From assembly GCA_021463195.1 (NCBI GenBank), contig JAJTXZ010000005.1, forward strand, positions 1-64,000: DNA of 64,000 bases. The letters are read 5' to 3'. Origin of the DNA: Anaerolineae bacterium (GTDB lineage: Bacteria; Chloroflexota; Anaerolineae; UBA4142; SHND01). Below are positions 54,428 to 63,761 of the stretch, in pieces. Each line of letters opens with the position of its first letter. Position 1 is the stretch's first letter. The position numbers and the translations under genes are program-made. The notes below the pieces were generated by a model. That model had not been told where the DNA came from, made no database searches, and saw nothing but the letters and a program-made list of their open reading frames with translations.

Positions 54428-56209
54428 TTGTGTCTAAATCCCTCGCATTTGAAACTCGTCCATCGCCTCGCGCCATTCTTTATTTTCCTCGCGACTTTTG
54501 CGCTCTATTATTCGACTCTGGCGCCCGGAATGCTGCGCGGTGACAGCGGCGAATTTCAATGGGCAATGGCGGCGCTGAACGTGGCGCACGCGACGGGCTA
54601 TCCGCTTTTTACGCTCATTGGTTACGCGTGGCATTTGCTGCCGTTAGACCTGAACGCCGCGCGACAGTTGAATTTGCTAACGCCATTTTTTGGCGCGCTC
54701 GCTGTCACAGTGGTATTTGTGTTTGCGCGCGCGGTCACGGCGCGAACAATCGCGGCGGCGTTCGCGGCTCTTTTCTTGGCGCTGACGCCGGTCTTGTGGT
54801 TCAACGCCAGCATCCTCGAAGTATATCCGCTGCACGCGTTTTTGCTCGCGCTGACATGGTATCTGTTATGGCGCTGGGCGCGCGCGCCGCAAACGTCTGG
54901 CGCGTTATATCTCGCGTTTTTTGTTTTGGGTCTCGCGCTCGCGCATCATCGCTTGACGCTGCTCACGCTGCCCGCCCTGCTTTATTTTTTGCTCGCCACC
55001 GACCGCCGCTTTTTTTTCAAATTTTCGCGGCTCGCAGTTTGCGCGTTGCTCGTCCTCCCCGGTTTGCTCTTGTATCTGTACGTGCCGCTGCGTTTGCTGC
55101 CCGAAGGATTCTCCCCCGCTTTTATTTTCTATGACATCATTCTCGGTCGCGAATACGCGAGTTCGCTGCTGCGCGAAATCAATCCGCTGCCCGTGCTGGT
55201 CGAAATCCCATGGCGCAATTTTCATGTCGGACTCGCGCTCGCGTTGGTTGGCGCCATCGCATTATTTCGGCGCGCGAAACATTTGAACGTCGCGTTGTGG
55301 CTGATTTATCTCACGAACGTCGTATTCGCGTTGATGTACAGCGTGCCGGATATTGAAGTCTTTCTCATCTCCAGTTTTGTCGTCGTCGCGTTATGGCTGG
55401 GCGCGGGCGCGGCGTTTTTAATAGATTGGCTCGCGGCGCGCGTCAAACCGCAACATGCGCCGCGTTTGCGGATTATTTACACCGCGTTATGGCTCGTCGC
55501 TGCGCTATTCGGCGCGCTGCGTTGGAATGAAATCAACGCGGCGGTCGCGGCGGAAGCGGGGCCCGAAGCGCGCGCGCGCGCGTTAGCGACAATGAATTTG
55601 CCCGCCGCGTCCTTTTTGGAATTGGATTGGGAAACCGCCACCGCGCTGCGCTTTTTGCAAGCCACCGAAAATTTGCGTCCCGATTTAGAGCCGCGCTTGA
55701 TTGAATTGCAACAACGCGATGAATATTGGCGCGCGCTGCAAAATGTGGACGCGGGACGCGCGGTGTTTATCGAGCGCGGCGTGAATTGGACGCGCGCGCC
55801 CGTCGGTTACGCGCTAAAAGTTTTGGATAATGATTTGGCGCAAATCACGCGCGCGCCGACGGAAATGACGCGCCAGCGCGCGCAAGTGAGCGACCGCATA
55901 GAGCTAGTCGGTTATCAAAATTCGCCCGACGCGTTCATTTTATATTGGCGCGTAAAAAAAGCGTTGGACAAAGATTTGGCGACGTACGTGCATTACCTCG
56001 ACGCGCAAGGCGACAAAATCGCGCAAGATGACCGCGCGGCATGTTGTCAAGCCGTATATGGGTACCGCACGCGCGAATGGGAACCCGGCAAACTTTACGC
56101 GGATGTATTCAAACCTGCGCCGCCCAATGCCACGCGCTTTTTGGTCGGCATGTACGAAAATATCAATGACGACATCGAACCGTATGGCGACCCGCTTGAA
56201 ATCAAATAA
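54428..56209 (+). CDS. DUF2723-family membrane protein (GT-C-like)
   Basis: 593 residues. About ten hydrophobic helices fill residues 12-360. LAPGMLRGDSGEFQWAMAALNVAHATGYPLFTLIGYAW contains the first-loop acidic motif of GT-C fold proteins and the DUF2723 hallmark GDSGEF...GxAHxTGYPL. The C-terminal third (about 380-593) is soluble. Such proteins are thought to use polyprenyl-linked sugars, or to act on envelope glycans. No acceptor is known. The start is uncertain: TTG 54428 is used, with TTG 54449 as an alternative, and no clear ribosome site. Stands between the glycosidase-like gene and an anchored protein. Confidence 0.85.
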   Translation: MCLNPSHLKLVHRLAPFFIFLATFALYYSTLAPGMLRGDSGEFQWAMAALNVAHATGYPLFTLIGYAWHLLPLDLNAARQLNLLTPFFGALAVTVVFVFARAVTARTIAAAFAALFLALTPVLWFNASILEVYPLHAFLLALTWYLLWRWARAPQTSGALYLAFFVLGLALAHHRLTLLTLPALLYFLLATDRRFFFKFSRLAVCALLVLPGLLLYLYVPLRLLPEGFSPAFIFYDIILGREYASSLLREINPLPVLVEIPWRNFHVGLALALVGAIALFRRAKHLNVALWLIYLTNVVFALMYSVPDIEVFLISSFVVVALWLGAGAAFLIDWLAARVKPQHAPRLRIIYTALWLVAALFGALRWNEINAAVAAEAGPEARARALATMNLPAASFLELDWETATALRFLQATENLRPDLEPRLIELQQRDEYWRALQNVDAGRAVFIERGVNWTRAPVGYALKVLDNDLAQITRAPTEMTRQRAQVSDRIELVGYQNSPDAFILYWRVKKALDKDLATYVHYLDAQGDKIAQDDRAACCQAVYGYRTREWEPGKLYADVFKPAPPNATRFLVGMYENINDDIEPYGDPLEIK

Positions 56210-56342
56210 TCAAATGACGCGCATTTGGATTGACTCTGGTTTGATGCTACAATCGGCGGCGCTCCGCAAAAAATATGCCACTTGATTTCCATCGCGCCTT
56301 TGCGCGCAACATCGCCCAAAATTTTCGATAAAGGATGTTTGA

Positions 56343-57500
56343 ATGACAGAAACGCGTTTTACCTGGCGCTGGCTATTGGTCATTGCGCTGGTTGGCATTG
56401 GCATGGGGCTAACGCTCGGTTTGCTGGCTGGCTGGCTAGTCTTTCCCAATATCGGCGGATCCAATGTTTCCGGACTTTCCGTCACCGCGCAAAGCGATTA
56501 TATTGTGCTGGTCGCCAACACGTACGCTTACGACCAAGATTTGACGCGCGCAAAACAGCGGCTGAATCTTTTGCATGACCAAGATATAACAACTCGCCTC
56601 GAACGTTTGGCAAAATCGCTCGCCGCGCGCAAAGACGCTTCGGCAGCTAACGTCGCCGACCTCGCGGTCGCGCTCGGCTCGGAAGACAGTTCGCTCCAAG
56701 TCATGGCGGCGAACGTCGGCGGCGATACGACGGACGACCCCGCCAATGTCGAACCGACAAAAATCGCGCGCAGCGATGCTGACGCCCAAGGCATAGAGCC
56801 AACGCCAACCGAACAAGCCGCCGTTGAACCGACGGTCAAACCGACCAAACAACGCAAGAATAAAGCGACCGCGACGCCGGCAGAACCTCAAGCGACCGCG
56901 GCGCCGGAAGAACCGACCGCGCCGCCTGCGACCAAAGCGCCCAAATCGACCGCTGAGCCAACCGCCACACCCGCGCCCGTCGCCGCGCCGGTCACAACGG
57001 AATTCACGCCGCCTTATCCTGCCGGCTGGTGGAACGCCATCAAGTTTATTCCGGCGCAAGTGAGTCCGGGACAGCAATACTTTCATTTAAAATACGCGCG
57101 CTATTGCGATTGGGCGCCAAACGATAATTACGAAACGTGCCCGGGCTTTCCCGCCGGCGGCATGGGCCATTCGATTTATATTATGGTTGTGGATGAGAAC
57201 GGCAACTGTATCACTACGGATGTCAACGATATTCTCAATGACGGATCGAAACATCCATTGACGCCCGACATGCTCAAGAAAATCGAGTTTCCGTGGAATC
57301 CGTACGGCTATGCCTGCGACAAGGATTACGAAAAAGAAATGTACGGCGAAGGCAATGATATTTCCGTGCCGGGGCTGCCGAGCGATACGATTACGCAGCT
57401 GCAGCTCTGCGCCACCAATCCGCCCGCCGGACTCAATCCGCCACCATGCGGCCGCGCGCACGTCCGCTACTTTTTAATTTTTCAACGCACGACGCGCTGA
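56343..57500 (+). CDS. Membrane-anchored protein with low-complexity linker
   Basis: 385 residues. One N-terminal membrane helix (about 10-34) is followed by a short helical domain (50-120), a Thr/Pro/Ala/Glu-rich linker (about 135-225), and a C-terminal domain of about 160 residues. That domain has six or so cysteines and many aromatic and Pro/Gly residues (YARYCDWAPNDNYETCPGFPAGGMGHSIYIMVVDENGNC). It probably faces outward, with disulfides. I do not recognise the domain. AAAGGA lies seven bases before ATG 56343. A strong terminator follows the stop directly. Confidence 0.75.
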   Translation: MTETRFTWRWLLVIALVGIGMGLTLGLLAGWLVFPNIGGSNVSGLSVTAQSDYIVLVANTYAYDQDLTRAKQRLNLLHDQDITTRLERLAKSLAARKDASAANVADLAVALGSEDSSLQVMAANVGGDTTDDPANVEPTKIARSDADAQGIEPTPTEQAAVEPTVKPTKQRKNKATATPAEPQATAAPEEPTAPPATKAPKSTAEPTATPAPVAAPVTTEFTPPYPAGWWNAIKFIPAQVSPGQQYFHLKYARYCDWAPNDNYETCPGFPAGGMGHSIYIMVVDENGNCITTDVNDILNDGSKHPLTPDMLKKIEFPWNPYGYACDKDYEKEMYGEGNDISVPGLPSDTITQLQLCATNPPAGLNPPPCGRAHVRYFLIFQRTTR

Positions 57501-57501
57501 C

Positions 57502-57542
57502 AAAAAAACCTCAACGGGTTTGGAACCCGTTGAGGTTTTTTT
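57502..57542. terminator. Bidirectional intrinsic terminator
   Basis: A 14-bp stem (57507-57520 with 57524-57537), loop TGG, A and T runs on both sides. It serves the anchored-protein gene and the convergent flavoprotein gene. Confidence 0.92.
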
Positions 57543-57547
57543 GTTTT

Positions 57548-58660
57548 TTACGCGCGGCGCAAACACAACAAGCTCAGTTGCAGCATACGCCAGCCGCCGC
57601 GATAAAACCATTCGCCATGATTGTCATAAATATAATGCGCGATGAATTTTTTGAAACGCAAACGTCGCCCCAACGCGGAACGCGCGATTTTTTCCGTATA
57701 GTCCGCGAACGAAAAATCATTTTTCGCGAACGCGTCCGCCACATAATCCGCCGCGCGCATTCCAAAATCCAACGCGTGCGAAATGCCTTCGCCGAGCCAA
57801 GGTTCCGTGCCCGCCGCGTCGCCCGCCAAAATCACGCGCGGCGCGGAATATTTTTCGCGCGAATCAAACCAGCGTTCAGGATGCCCTTCCAGTCTCCAGT
57901 CTTGCAGTTCCAATCCTCTGGCTTTTAATTCCGCGCGCAATACATCTCTCAATTCCGCGCGCGGACGTTCGGGGCGCACGCGCGAATCATACAGGCCGCG
58001 ATTCATCACCGGCGCGCCATTGCGCCAAGCTGGAAAATCCCAATAATAACCCTGCACGCCGCGCGCCAGCGGTGAAAAATCAAATACAGCGGTATGATTT
58101 CCAAATTCCGCCGCGCGCGTTTTCTCGGCGCGCGGCGTCAAAATTTCCATCAAACGCGAAACGCGGTTTGAGCGCAAACCCATTTTTTGCCGCACCACGC
58201 TGTTCGCGCCGTCCGCGCCAATCACCACGCGCGCGCGATATTCTCCCGCGTCAGTTTGCAACACCACGCCCGCGTCGTCGCGCGCGATTTCGCGCACTCC
58301 CGCGCCCTCTTGCGCTTGAATGCCGCGCGCGCGCGCGGCGCGCAAAAGCGTCGCGTCAAATTCATCGCGCTGCACGACGCGAAACAAATCGCGCCAGCGC
58401 AGCGTCGCCTCCAAATTAGCATACACGAGCCGCAGCTGGTGAATCGGGTGCGCCGGCACATTTAGCGTCACATTCAACTCGCGCAACAAAGCCCACGCGT
58501 GGCGCGTCACCCCGCCTCCGCATAATTTTTTACGCGGAAACCGCGCCTTGTCTAGCAATAGCGCGCGCGCTGCCAACTGCGGGGCGCGCTGCGCCAAACG
58601 CAGCGCGGCGGCAGAACCCGCGGGGCCCGCGCCGACAATCACAATATCATACTCGTTCAT
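57548..58660 (-). CDS. Geranylgeranyl reductase family FAD oxidoreductase
   Basis: 370 residues. The FAD-binding start VIVGAGPAGSAAALRLA (6-22) and the GDAAGTEPWLGEGISHALDFG motif near 290 are characteristic. KLCGGGVTRHAW and a loop IGADGANSVVR complete the pattern. Members reduce isoprenoid double bonds, as in menaquinone side chains, archaeal-type or other lipids. The substrate is unknown here. ATG 58660 is the family start; 17 more codons are open upstream. A miniature element lies between it and the EamA gene. Ends just before a bidirectional terminator. Confidence 0.85.
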   Translation of the reverse strand: MNEYDIVIVGAGPAGSAAALRLAQRAPQLAARALLLDKARFPRKKLCGGGVTRHAWALLRELNVTLNVPAHPIHQLRLVYANLEATLRWRDLFRVVQRDEFDATLLRAARARGIQAQEGAGVREIARDDAGVVLQTDAGEYRARVVIGADGANSVVRQKMGLRSNRVSRLMEILTPRAEKTRAAEFGNHTAVFDFSPLARGVQGYYWDFPAWRNGAPVMNRGLYDSRVRPERPRAELRDVLRAELKARGLELQDWRLEGHPERWFDSREKYSAPRVILAGDAAGTEPWLGEGISHALDFGMRAADYVADAFAKNDFSFADYTEKIARSALGRRLRFKKFIAHYIYDNHGEWFYRGGWRMLQLSLLCLRRA

Positions 58661-58696
58661 ACAGCTATGCTGTCGCCCATAACGCCGAACTTGCGC

Positions 58697-58790
58697 TAGA
58701 GCCGATTCCACTTTGATTTGCGGGTAGATCTTTCGGGTTTCCGAAAACCCGAAAGGTCTTGCCCCACAAACGAATCAGGAATTCGCGCTA
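58697..58790. mobile_element. Miniature inverted-repeat element, copy 4 (94 bp)
   Basis: Nearly identical to copy 3. Left end TAGAGCCGATTCC, right end GGAATTCGCGCTA. The EamA gene stop codon TAG (58788-58790, minus strand) is contributed by the right terminus. Confidence 0.9.
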
Positions 58791-59690
58791 GACCTCTTCC
58801 GCCGTCACGATCGGCGCCGCGTCGGGCGCGCGTTTGCGCGTAACCAAACCGACGCCCGCCACAATCAAAATCAAACCTGCCACCGTCGTCCAATCCAGTG
58901 TCTCGTTCAATACCAACGCGCCCAGAAACACCGCAATCACCGGACTAATATAGGTGACTAACGAAGTGCGCGTCGCGCCCACTTGCTCGATAAGCCAATA
59001 ATATAACAAGTACGCCAACGCCGTGCCGACCACCGCGAGAATCAAGAGCGAGATAAGCGAAGCCGTCGTCGGCTGAAGCGTCCATGGTTGGTCGAGTAAC
59101 AGACTCGCGGGAATGAGAATCGCCGATGCCGTAAGCATTTGACCCAATGCCACCGTCGCATGCGGAAAACCCTTGAGATGTTTGCGCGCCTGAATGGAAG
59201 CGAACGCGTAACTGATGGCGGCTAACACAATCGCCAACCCCCCGACCAAATTGAATGTCGCGCCTTGCTGCACATCGGGCAGAAAAAGAATCACGACGCC
59301 GAAAAAACCCAACGCAATACCAGCCGATTTTAGCGGCGTCAATTTTTCATCGTGCGTCAACCAATGCGCGAGCAAAACCGTGAAAATGGGCATTGCGCCG
59401 ACCAAAATCGCGGCGAGACCGCTCGACACACGCGTTTCGCCCCAAGTAATGAGCGTGTACGGCACCACGCTATTGAGCAAACCCATTACCCATAACCAAC
59501 GCCACACCGGCGCGCGCCACGGCGGCAATTTTTCGCGGCGCAGCTGCGCAATCACAACCAAAGTGAGCGCCGCCAAACCCGCGCGCCCCATCACGAACGT
59601 AATCGGCGGAATGGATTCTCCGCCGATTTTGATAAATAAATACGACGCGCCCCAGATGGCGCCGAGCAAGATGAGATTGAAATAAGCCAT
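58788..59690 (-). CDS. EamA/DMT-family transporter
   Basis: 300 residues with about ten membrane helices in two EamA repeats, with a typical start (LILLGAIWGASYLFIKIGGESIPPITFVMGRAGLAAL) and the conserved TWGETRVSSGLAAILVGAMPIFTVLLA. Such carriers move small metabolites or amino acids out of the cell; substrate unknown. The C-terminal tail (TRKRAPDAAPIVTAEEV) ends in a stop supplied by miniature element copy 4. ATG 59690 follows a TAAAAT box by six bases and lacks a ribosome site, so a leaderless message is likely. Confidence 0.9.
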   Translation of the reverse strand: MAYFNLILLGAIWGASYLFIKIGGESIPPITFVMGRAGLAALTLVVIAQLRREKLPPWRAPVWRWLWVMGLLNSVVPYTLITWGETRVSSGLAAILVGAMPIFTVLLAHWLTHDEKLTPLKSAGIALGFFGVVILFLPDVQQGATFNLVGGLAIVLAAISYAFASIQARKHLKGFPHATVALGQMLTASAILIPASLLLDQPWTLQPTTASLISLLILAVVGTALAYLLYYWLIEQVGATRTSLVTYISPVIAVFLGALVLNETLDWTTVAGLILIVAGVGLVTRKRAPDAAPIVTAEEV

Positions 59691-59696
59691 GTTGAA

Positions 59697-59725
59697 ATTT
59701 TACCGTCCGCAAAAATTTTTTTTAA
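59697..59725 (-). promoter_or_regulatory. Promoter of EamA gene
   Basis: On the minus strand, TTAAAA (59720-59725), a 17-base spacer and TAAAAT (59697-59702), six bases before the ATG. A leaderless message is predicted. Confidence 0.45.
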
Positions 59726-59733
59726 CCTTGCGG

Positions 59734-60522
59734 TCACGAGCTCGCGCTGGCATATGAGCGCACCGCAAAACGCCACAGCCGATTTGTCAACGCCAGTAAC
59801 GCTAACGCCAACACAATCCCAATCAATAATTCGGTCGGCTCCAAAAGACCCATCAACGCCGCGGCGGGAAACGTCGTAATGAACGCCACCGGAATCACGA
59901 ACGTCAATAACGCGCGCAGCAAACCGCTATACACCGAAATCGGAAATCGTCCTGTTTCGTAAAAGGCGTAAAACAATTCCGCGAAATTATCAATCTTGAC
60001 GAACCAAAACGACATGGTCATCATCGCCAACCAAATGCAGTAAATCAAAATTAACGCGACAAGCAACAATAACCCGAACGCCAGTAACTGTCCCCCGGTT
60101 GGCGTCAGACCCATCGCGCGCAGCGCATACGCAATCAACGCCGCGCCCGCCAAAATATCCACCAATCGCCACATTGTGAGCGAATGGAAACTCGCGTAAA
60201 ATTGCGAATCCACCGGTTTGACCAACACAAAATCAAAAGTGCCGTTACGCACATGCTCGATCATCTGCGTAATATTCGGGCGAAAAAACGCTTCCATGAC
60301 GCCCGTGAACAAGGTGTACAAACCCAATACTACCAACACCTGTTCAAATGTCCATCCGCCCACCGTATCGCGATGCGCGAAAAATATCGTCGCGCTAATT
60401 ACGCCCCAAAATAACCAAAAGACGCTCATAAACGCGTTCGTCAAAAAATTGACTCGATATTCCAATTCGCGCAGAATTGAAAACCGCCAGAAAATGCCAA
60501 GTAGTTTCAAATATTTTCGCAT
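59734..60522 (-). CDS. ABC-2 type permease subunit
   Basis: 262 residues with six membrane helices, matching the ABC-2 family group of paired permeases (FWRFSILRELEYRVNFLTNAFMSVFWLFWGVI; PNITQMIEHVRNGTFDFVLVKPVDSQFYAS). It forms a heteromeric exporter with the permease at 60564 and the ATPase at 61376. The order ATPase-permease-permease is complete here, with a 41-base gap between the two permeases. The cargo is unknown; drug or lipid export are typical guesses for this branch. Confidence 0.9.
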   Translation of the reverse strand: MRKYLKLLGIFWRFSILRELEYRVNFLTNAFMSVFWLFWGVISATIFFAHRDTVGGWTFEQVLVVLGLYTLFTGVMEAFFRPNITQMIEHVRNGTFDFVLVKPVDSQFYASFHSLTMWRLVDILAGAALIAYALRAMGLTPTGGQLLAFGLLLLVALILIYCIWLAMMTMSFWFVKIDNFAELFYAFYETGRFPISVYSGLLRALLTFVIPVAFITTFPAAALMGLLEPTELLIGIVLALALLALTNRLWRFAVRSYASASS

Positions 60523-60563
60523 GTTGTTCGAACACCCGCGCTTTCATTTTGCGCGGTGAACCA

Positions 60564-61379
60564 TCAAGCGCCGAACGCGCCAAAACGCCGCATCCCGCGC
60601 GCCCAGAGCAACCGATACGCGCCCATCAGCGCGATGCCCCATACCATCGTCGCAGCCAAGCCGCTCAAAATTTCCGCTGTGTCCAGGCGTCCCATCATAA
60701 TTTCAATCGGAAACGACATCATCAAACGAAACGGCAAATAAAACGCAATCGTTTTCAAAGGTTCTGGCAAAAGCTCCAATGGCGCAATGCCGCCGCCAAG
60801 CAAAAGATAGAGCATCCAAAAAATATCTATCAACACCAACGCTTGCGAAAACCAAAAGGTGAACAAGCCCAAAATAAATTGCGCCAGATAACGCAGCATC
60901 CACGCGCCCGCAAGCGCAATACTAAAGAAAAATAAATTCGCCGCGGTGGGCGCGATTTGAATCGTCGGAATCAGCCAAGCCACGCCAATCACCAACGGCG
61001 TGAACAAAATGCCGCGAATCACTTTGTCCGCGAGATTGAACGAGATGTATTCATGAATCGGCGCAATCGGATGCAGCAACTTGATATTCAAATCGCCGTG
61101 CCGAATATCGTAATCCAATTCCCACGCGACCCAGACCGCAGTCATCTGTCGCACATAAAAACTCAACAGATAATAGCCGACAAAATCGCCGGCGCTAAAC
61201 GAGCCGACGGGCCCTTCCGCCGCCAACGACAACCACACTGCCAACATCACCAGCGGAAACGACGCCGATAAAATCCAAATCGCCATCGCCATGCGATATT
61301 CTAACTGCGCGGCGATACCGCGACGCGTCAAGACGACATATTTGATAAAAAATTTTCGCATAAGTTCGCGCGCGCTCAA
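60564..61379 (-). CDS. ABC-2 type permease subunit
   Basis: 271 residues with six membrane helices. FSAGDFVGYYLLSFYVRQMTAVWVAWELDYDIRHGDLNIKLLHPIAPIHEY is the counterpart of the block in the other permease, and the two are distant paralogues. The ATG overlaps the ATPase stop (ATGA), so translation is coupled. Together with the ATPase it should make an export pump in the cytoplasmic membrane. Confidence 0.9.
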   Translation of the reverse strand: MSARELMRKFFIKYVVLTRRGIAAQLEYRMAMAIWILSASFPLVMLAVWLSLAAEGPVGSFSAGDFVGYYLLSFYVRQMTAVWVAWELDYDIRHGDLNIKLLHPIAPIHEYISFNLADKVIRGILFTPLVIGVAWLIPTIQIAPTAANLFFFSIALAGAWMLRYLAQFILGLFTFWFSQALVLIDIFWMLYLLLGGGIAPLELLPEPLKTIAFYLPFRLMMSFPIEIMMGRLDTAEILSGLAATMVWGIALMGAYRLLWARGMRRFGAFGA

Positions 61380-62395
61380 TCGTCCGCATGCGCCGCTGTC
61401 GCGTTGTGTGTCAGCGCCGCTTGTTCGAACACGCGCGCGATGACATCTTCAATCGGCGGATCTTGAATCGTCACATCCACAATCGGCAGCTCTGCCAAAA
61501 TGCGCGCAGTTATTTCGGAAGTCTTGCTGCGCGGCACCAACAATTCAACCGACTGTTCTTGAATTTTCATCACCTTGCCATAGCTGTCGAGACGCGAACC
61601 CTCCACATTCGTCGCCAACTCCACCCGCACCAACTTGTGCGGCGCAATGCGCGCGGCCAACTCGTCGAGCGAACCGTCATACATCAACTTGCCATGATCA
61701 ATCACAATCACGCGCTTGCACAGCGCCGTCACATCCGCCATATAATGGCTCGTCAAAATAATCGTCGCGCGATAACGCCGATTGTATTCCGCAATGAACT
61801 GTCGAATTTTTGTCTGCATCGTCACATCCAAACCAATCGTCGGTTCATCCAAAAATAAAACTTGCGGACGATGCAATAGCGCGGCGGCAAGTTCGCATTT
61901 CATGCGTTCGCCGAGTGAAAGTTTGCGGACCTGTTTTTTCAGCAGCGGCGCAAGGTCAAGCAATTCCGTCAATTCATCCAACGTTCGCTTGTATTGTTCG
62001 TCTGAAATTTCATAAATCGCTTGATTCACCAAAAACGTTTCCAACGCCGGCAAATCCCAATTCAGCTGTTGCTTTTGCCCCATCACCAATGTCATTTGAC
62101 GCAAATATTCGGGTTTGCGTTCGTTCGGTGTGAACCCCAACACACGCGCGCTGCCGCCCGTCGGATACAATAATCCCGACAACATTTTCAGCGTCGTCGT
62201 CTTGCCCGCGCCGTTCGGTCCGAGAAAGCCCACAATTTCGCCCGTGTCAATCGCGAACGAAATATCGTCCACCGCTTTTACATCGCGATATTCGCGGCGA
62301 AAGAATGATTTCAAAGAGCCCGAAATGCCCGGCTCTTTTTGATGCACGGGATAATATTTCTTGAGATGCGTTACGGTAAGAGGCATTACGCTCAT
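61376..62395 (-). CDS. ABC transporter ATPase (exporter type)
   Basis: 339 residues. Walker A GPNGAGKTT, signature LSLGERMKCELAAALLHRP, Walker B VLFLDEPTIGLDV and switch His in LTSHYMADV are intact. The LSLGERMK signature and the C-terminal 80-residue extension are typical of the ATPases paired with this permease type. ATG 62395 is used; GTG 62407 and ATG 62386 are alternatives. It is the first gene of the exporter unit and lies after a 53-bp hairpin. Confidence 0.93.
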   Translation of the reverse strand: MSVMPLTVTHLKKYYPVHQKEPGISGSLKSFFRREYRDVKAVDDISFAIDTGEIVGFLGPNGAGKTTTLKMLSGLLYPTGGSARVLGFTPNERKPEYLRQMTLVMGQKQQLNWDLPALETFLVNQAIYEISDEQYKRTLDELTELLDLAPLLKKQVRKLSLGERMKCELAAALLHRPQVLFLDEPTIGLDVTMQTKIRQFIAEYNRRYRATIILTSHYMADVTALCKRVIVIDHGKLMYDGSLDELAARIAPHKLVRVELATNVEGSRLDSYGKVMKIQEQSVELLVPRSKTSEITARILAELPIVDVTIQDPPIEDVIARVFEQAALTHNATAAHADD

Positions 62396-62487
62396 CGCGC
62401 GTTTCACTTTCAGCTTGCGCGCGAATTCGGCGCCAACAGCGCGCGCCGCGCGCGTTTCGTATCAAAAAATTTTTTTATCCGCTCGGC

Positions 62488-62540
62488 GCGAAAATGTATG
62501 GGCGCGTCCCATACCGCGTGACGCGCCCATACATTTTCGC
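62488..62540. repeat. 53-bp perfect inverted repeat
   Basis: 21-bp perfect arms (62488-62508 with 62520-62540) around an 11-base loop. No T-run follows, so it is not a standard terminator. It lies between the dipeptidase and the ABC ATPase genes. Confidence 0.85.
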
Positions 62541-62596
62541 TCATTCCGCGCGACGGCGTCATTATCAAAAAAAATAATTTCGGACTAACGCCGCCG

Positions 62597-63646
62597 CTAT
62601 GTCGGCAGCGCGCGGTCTAAAACGCGCAGCCAGTTGCCGCCCATGATGCCGCGAATATCGGCATCCGCAAAACCCGCGTCCGCCAGCGCGCCGCCAAATT
62701 TCTGCAAATCGGACACGGTATCAATCTCGCGCGGCGTCGCTTCCATGCCAAATCCGCCATCAAAATCCGTGCCGATGCCGCAGTGACGCGTGTTCCCCGC
62801 GAGGTCGCAAATATATTTCATGTGTTCAATGACCGTCGCAAATGAAACGGCTTGTTTATCCGCGCCGTTTTGACGCCATTGATGCCGCAAAAATTGATTG
62901 TAAAAAACCGCGCCGATGACCCCATCGCGTTTGACCAACGCGCGGATCATCTCATCGCTCAGTTGACGATCCGTCGGCACAAACTTGCGCACGTTGGAAT
63001 GACTCGCCACCACCGTGCCATCAAAGAGCTCTAACGCCTGCCAGAAACTTTCTTCCGCCATGTGCGAAATATCGAGAATCATCTTGGCGCGCGACATTTC
63101 GCGCATCAGCTGTTTACCCAGATTCGTCAGCGGTCCGGGTTTACCGGTGCCGCCGCTGTAACGCGTTTGACTCCATGCCGGGCCGACCAACCGCACGCCG
63201 CCCTCGCGCCATTTGTCAATATCCTGCGGTTTCACAATCGGGTCCGCGCCTTCCATCAAAATCACCAAACCAACCTGCGGTTTAGGCGATTCGATTACGC
63301 GTTTCAAATCCGCCCGATTCGTAATCAACGAAACGCGCGGGTCCGACGCCAGCAGCGCATAAAACGCCAACTGTTCTTGAGCGAGCGTTTGCGCCTGTTC
63401 AGCCGTTTGATAAGTTTTATTCGCGGGATTCGGATTGGTGTGCGGCGAAACATAAATGGTGGCAAAGACAATACGCACATTGCCCGCCAAAAAATCAGGC
63501 AGCCCGACGGTGGCAATCCCATCCACTCCTTTGGGCGGTTCCTGCGCGCGCGTTTCCACGACCGCGCGTCGCGGGTCGCGTCCTAAAACCAGCGCGTTAA
63601 AAGCCAAATCTTCATGCGCGTCTACAATAAAGTACGGTGCGGTCAC
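62597..63646 (-). CDS. Membrane dipeptidase family (M19) protein
   Basis: 349 residues. Zinc-site motifs of the M19 amidohydrolase fold are seen: DAHED near the start, MEGADPI with the bridging Glu, DISHM, SHSNVRKF and GTDFDGGFG. It splits dipeptides, including ones with D-residues in related enzymes. No signal peptide is visible, so it is cytoplasmic. The start is GTG 63646, with AAAGGAG four bases upstream. The promoter has consensus boxes and a palindromic operator in its spacer, facing a SufR-like regulator gene, so regulated expression is likely. Confidence 0.9.
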   Translation of the reverse strand: MTAPYFIVDAHEDLAFNALVLGRDPRRAVVETRAQEPPKGVDGIATVGLPDFLAGNVRIVFATIYVSPHTNPNPANKTYQTAEQAQTLAQEQLAFYALLASDPRVSLITNRADLKRVIESPKPQVGLVILMEGADPIVKPQDIDKWREGGVRLVGPAWSQTRYSGGTGKPGPLTNLGKQLMREMSRAKMILDISHMAEESFWQALELFDGTVVASHSNVRKFVPTDRQLSDEMIRALVKRDGVIGAVFYNQFLRHQWRQNGADKQAVSFATVIEHMKYICDLAGNTRHCGIGTDFDGGFGMEATPREIDTVSDLQKFGGALADAGFADADIRGIMGGNWLRVLDRALPT

Positions 63647-63666
63647 GGGGCTCCTTTGTCCGTGTC

Positions 63667-63695
63667 ACAATAGCACAGCGCGTGCTATTTGTCAA
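63667..63695 (-). promoter_or_regulatory. Promoter of M19 dipeptidase gene
   Basis: On the minus strand, TTGACA (63690-63695), a 17-base spacer and TATTGT (63667-63672). The start should be near 63660. Confidence 0.75.
63669..63689. promoter_or_regulatory. Palindromic operator candidate
   Basis: AATAGCAC and GTGCTATT arms (63669-63676 and 63682-63689) around five bases. It fills the spacer of the dipeptidase promoter and overlaps its -10 box, so a bound repressor would block polymerase. Confidence 0.6.
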
Positions 63696-63725
63696 CATTT
63701 TTGTTTATAAATACAGTCTAGATAA

Positions 63726-63754
63726 TTTACGCCGAAATTGAAACGATGTATACT
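63726..63754 (+). promoter_or_regulatory. Promoter of SufR-like gene
   Basis: TTTACG (63726-63731), a 17-base spacer and TATACT (63749-63754), seven bases before the ATG at 63762. A leaderless message is predicted. Confidence 0.5.
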
Positions 63755-63761
63755 AGCGCGG

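Noticed and set aside
52935-54476. Minus-strand open frame of 513 codons opposite the LysM protein
   Set aside because: Composition is Arg/Trp/Gly-rich repeats mirroring the proline repeats of the plus strand; the plus frame has clear domains.
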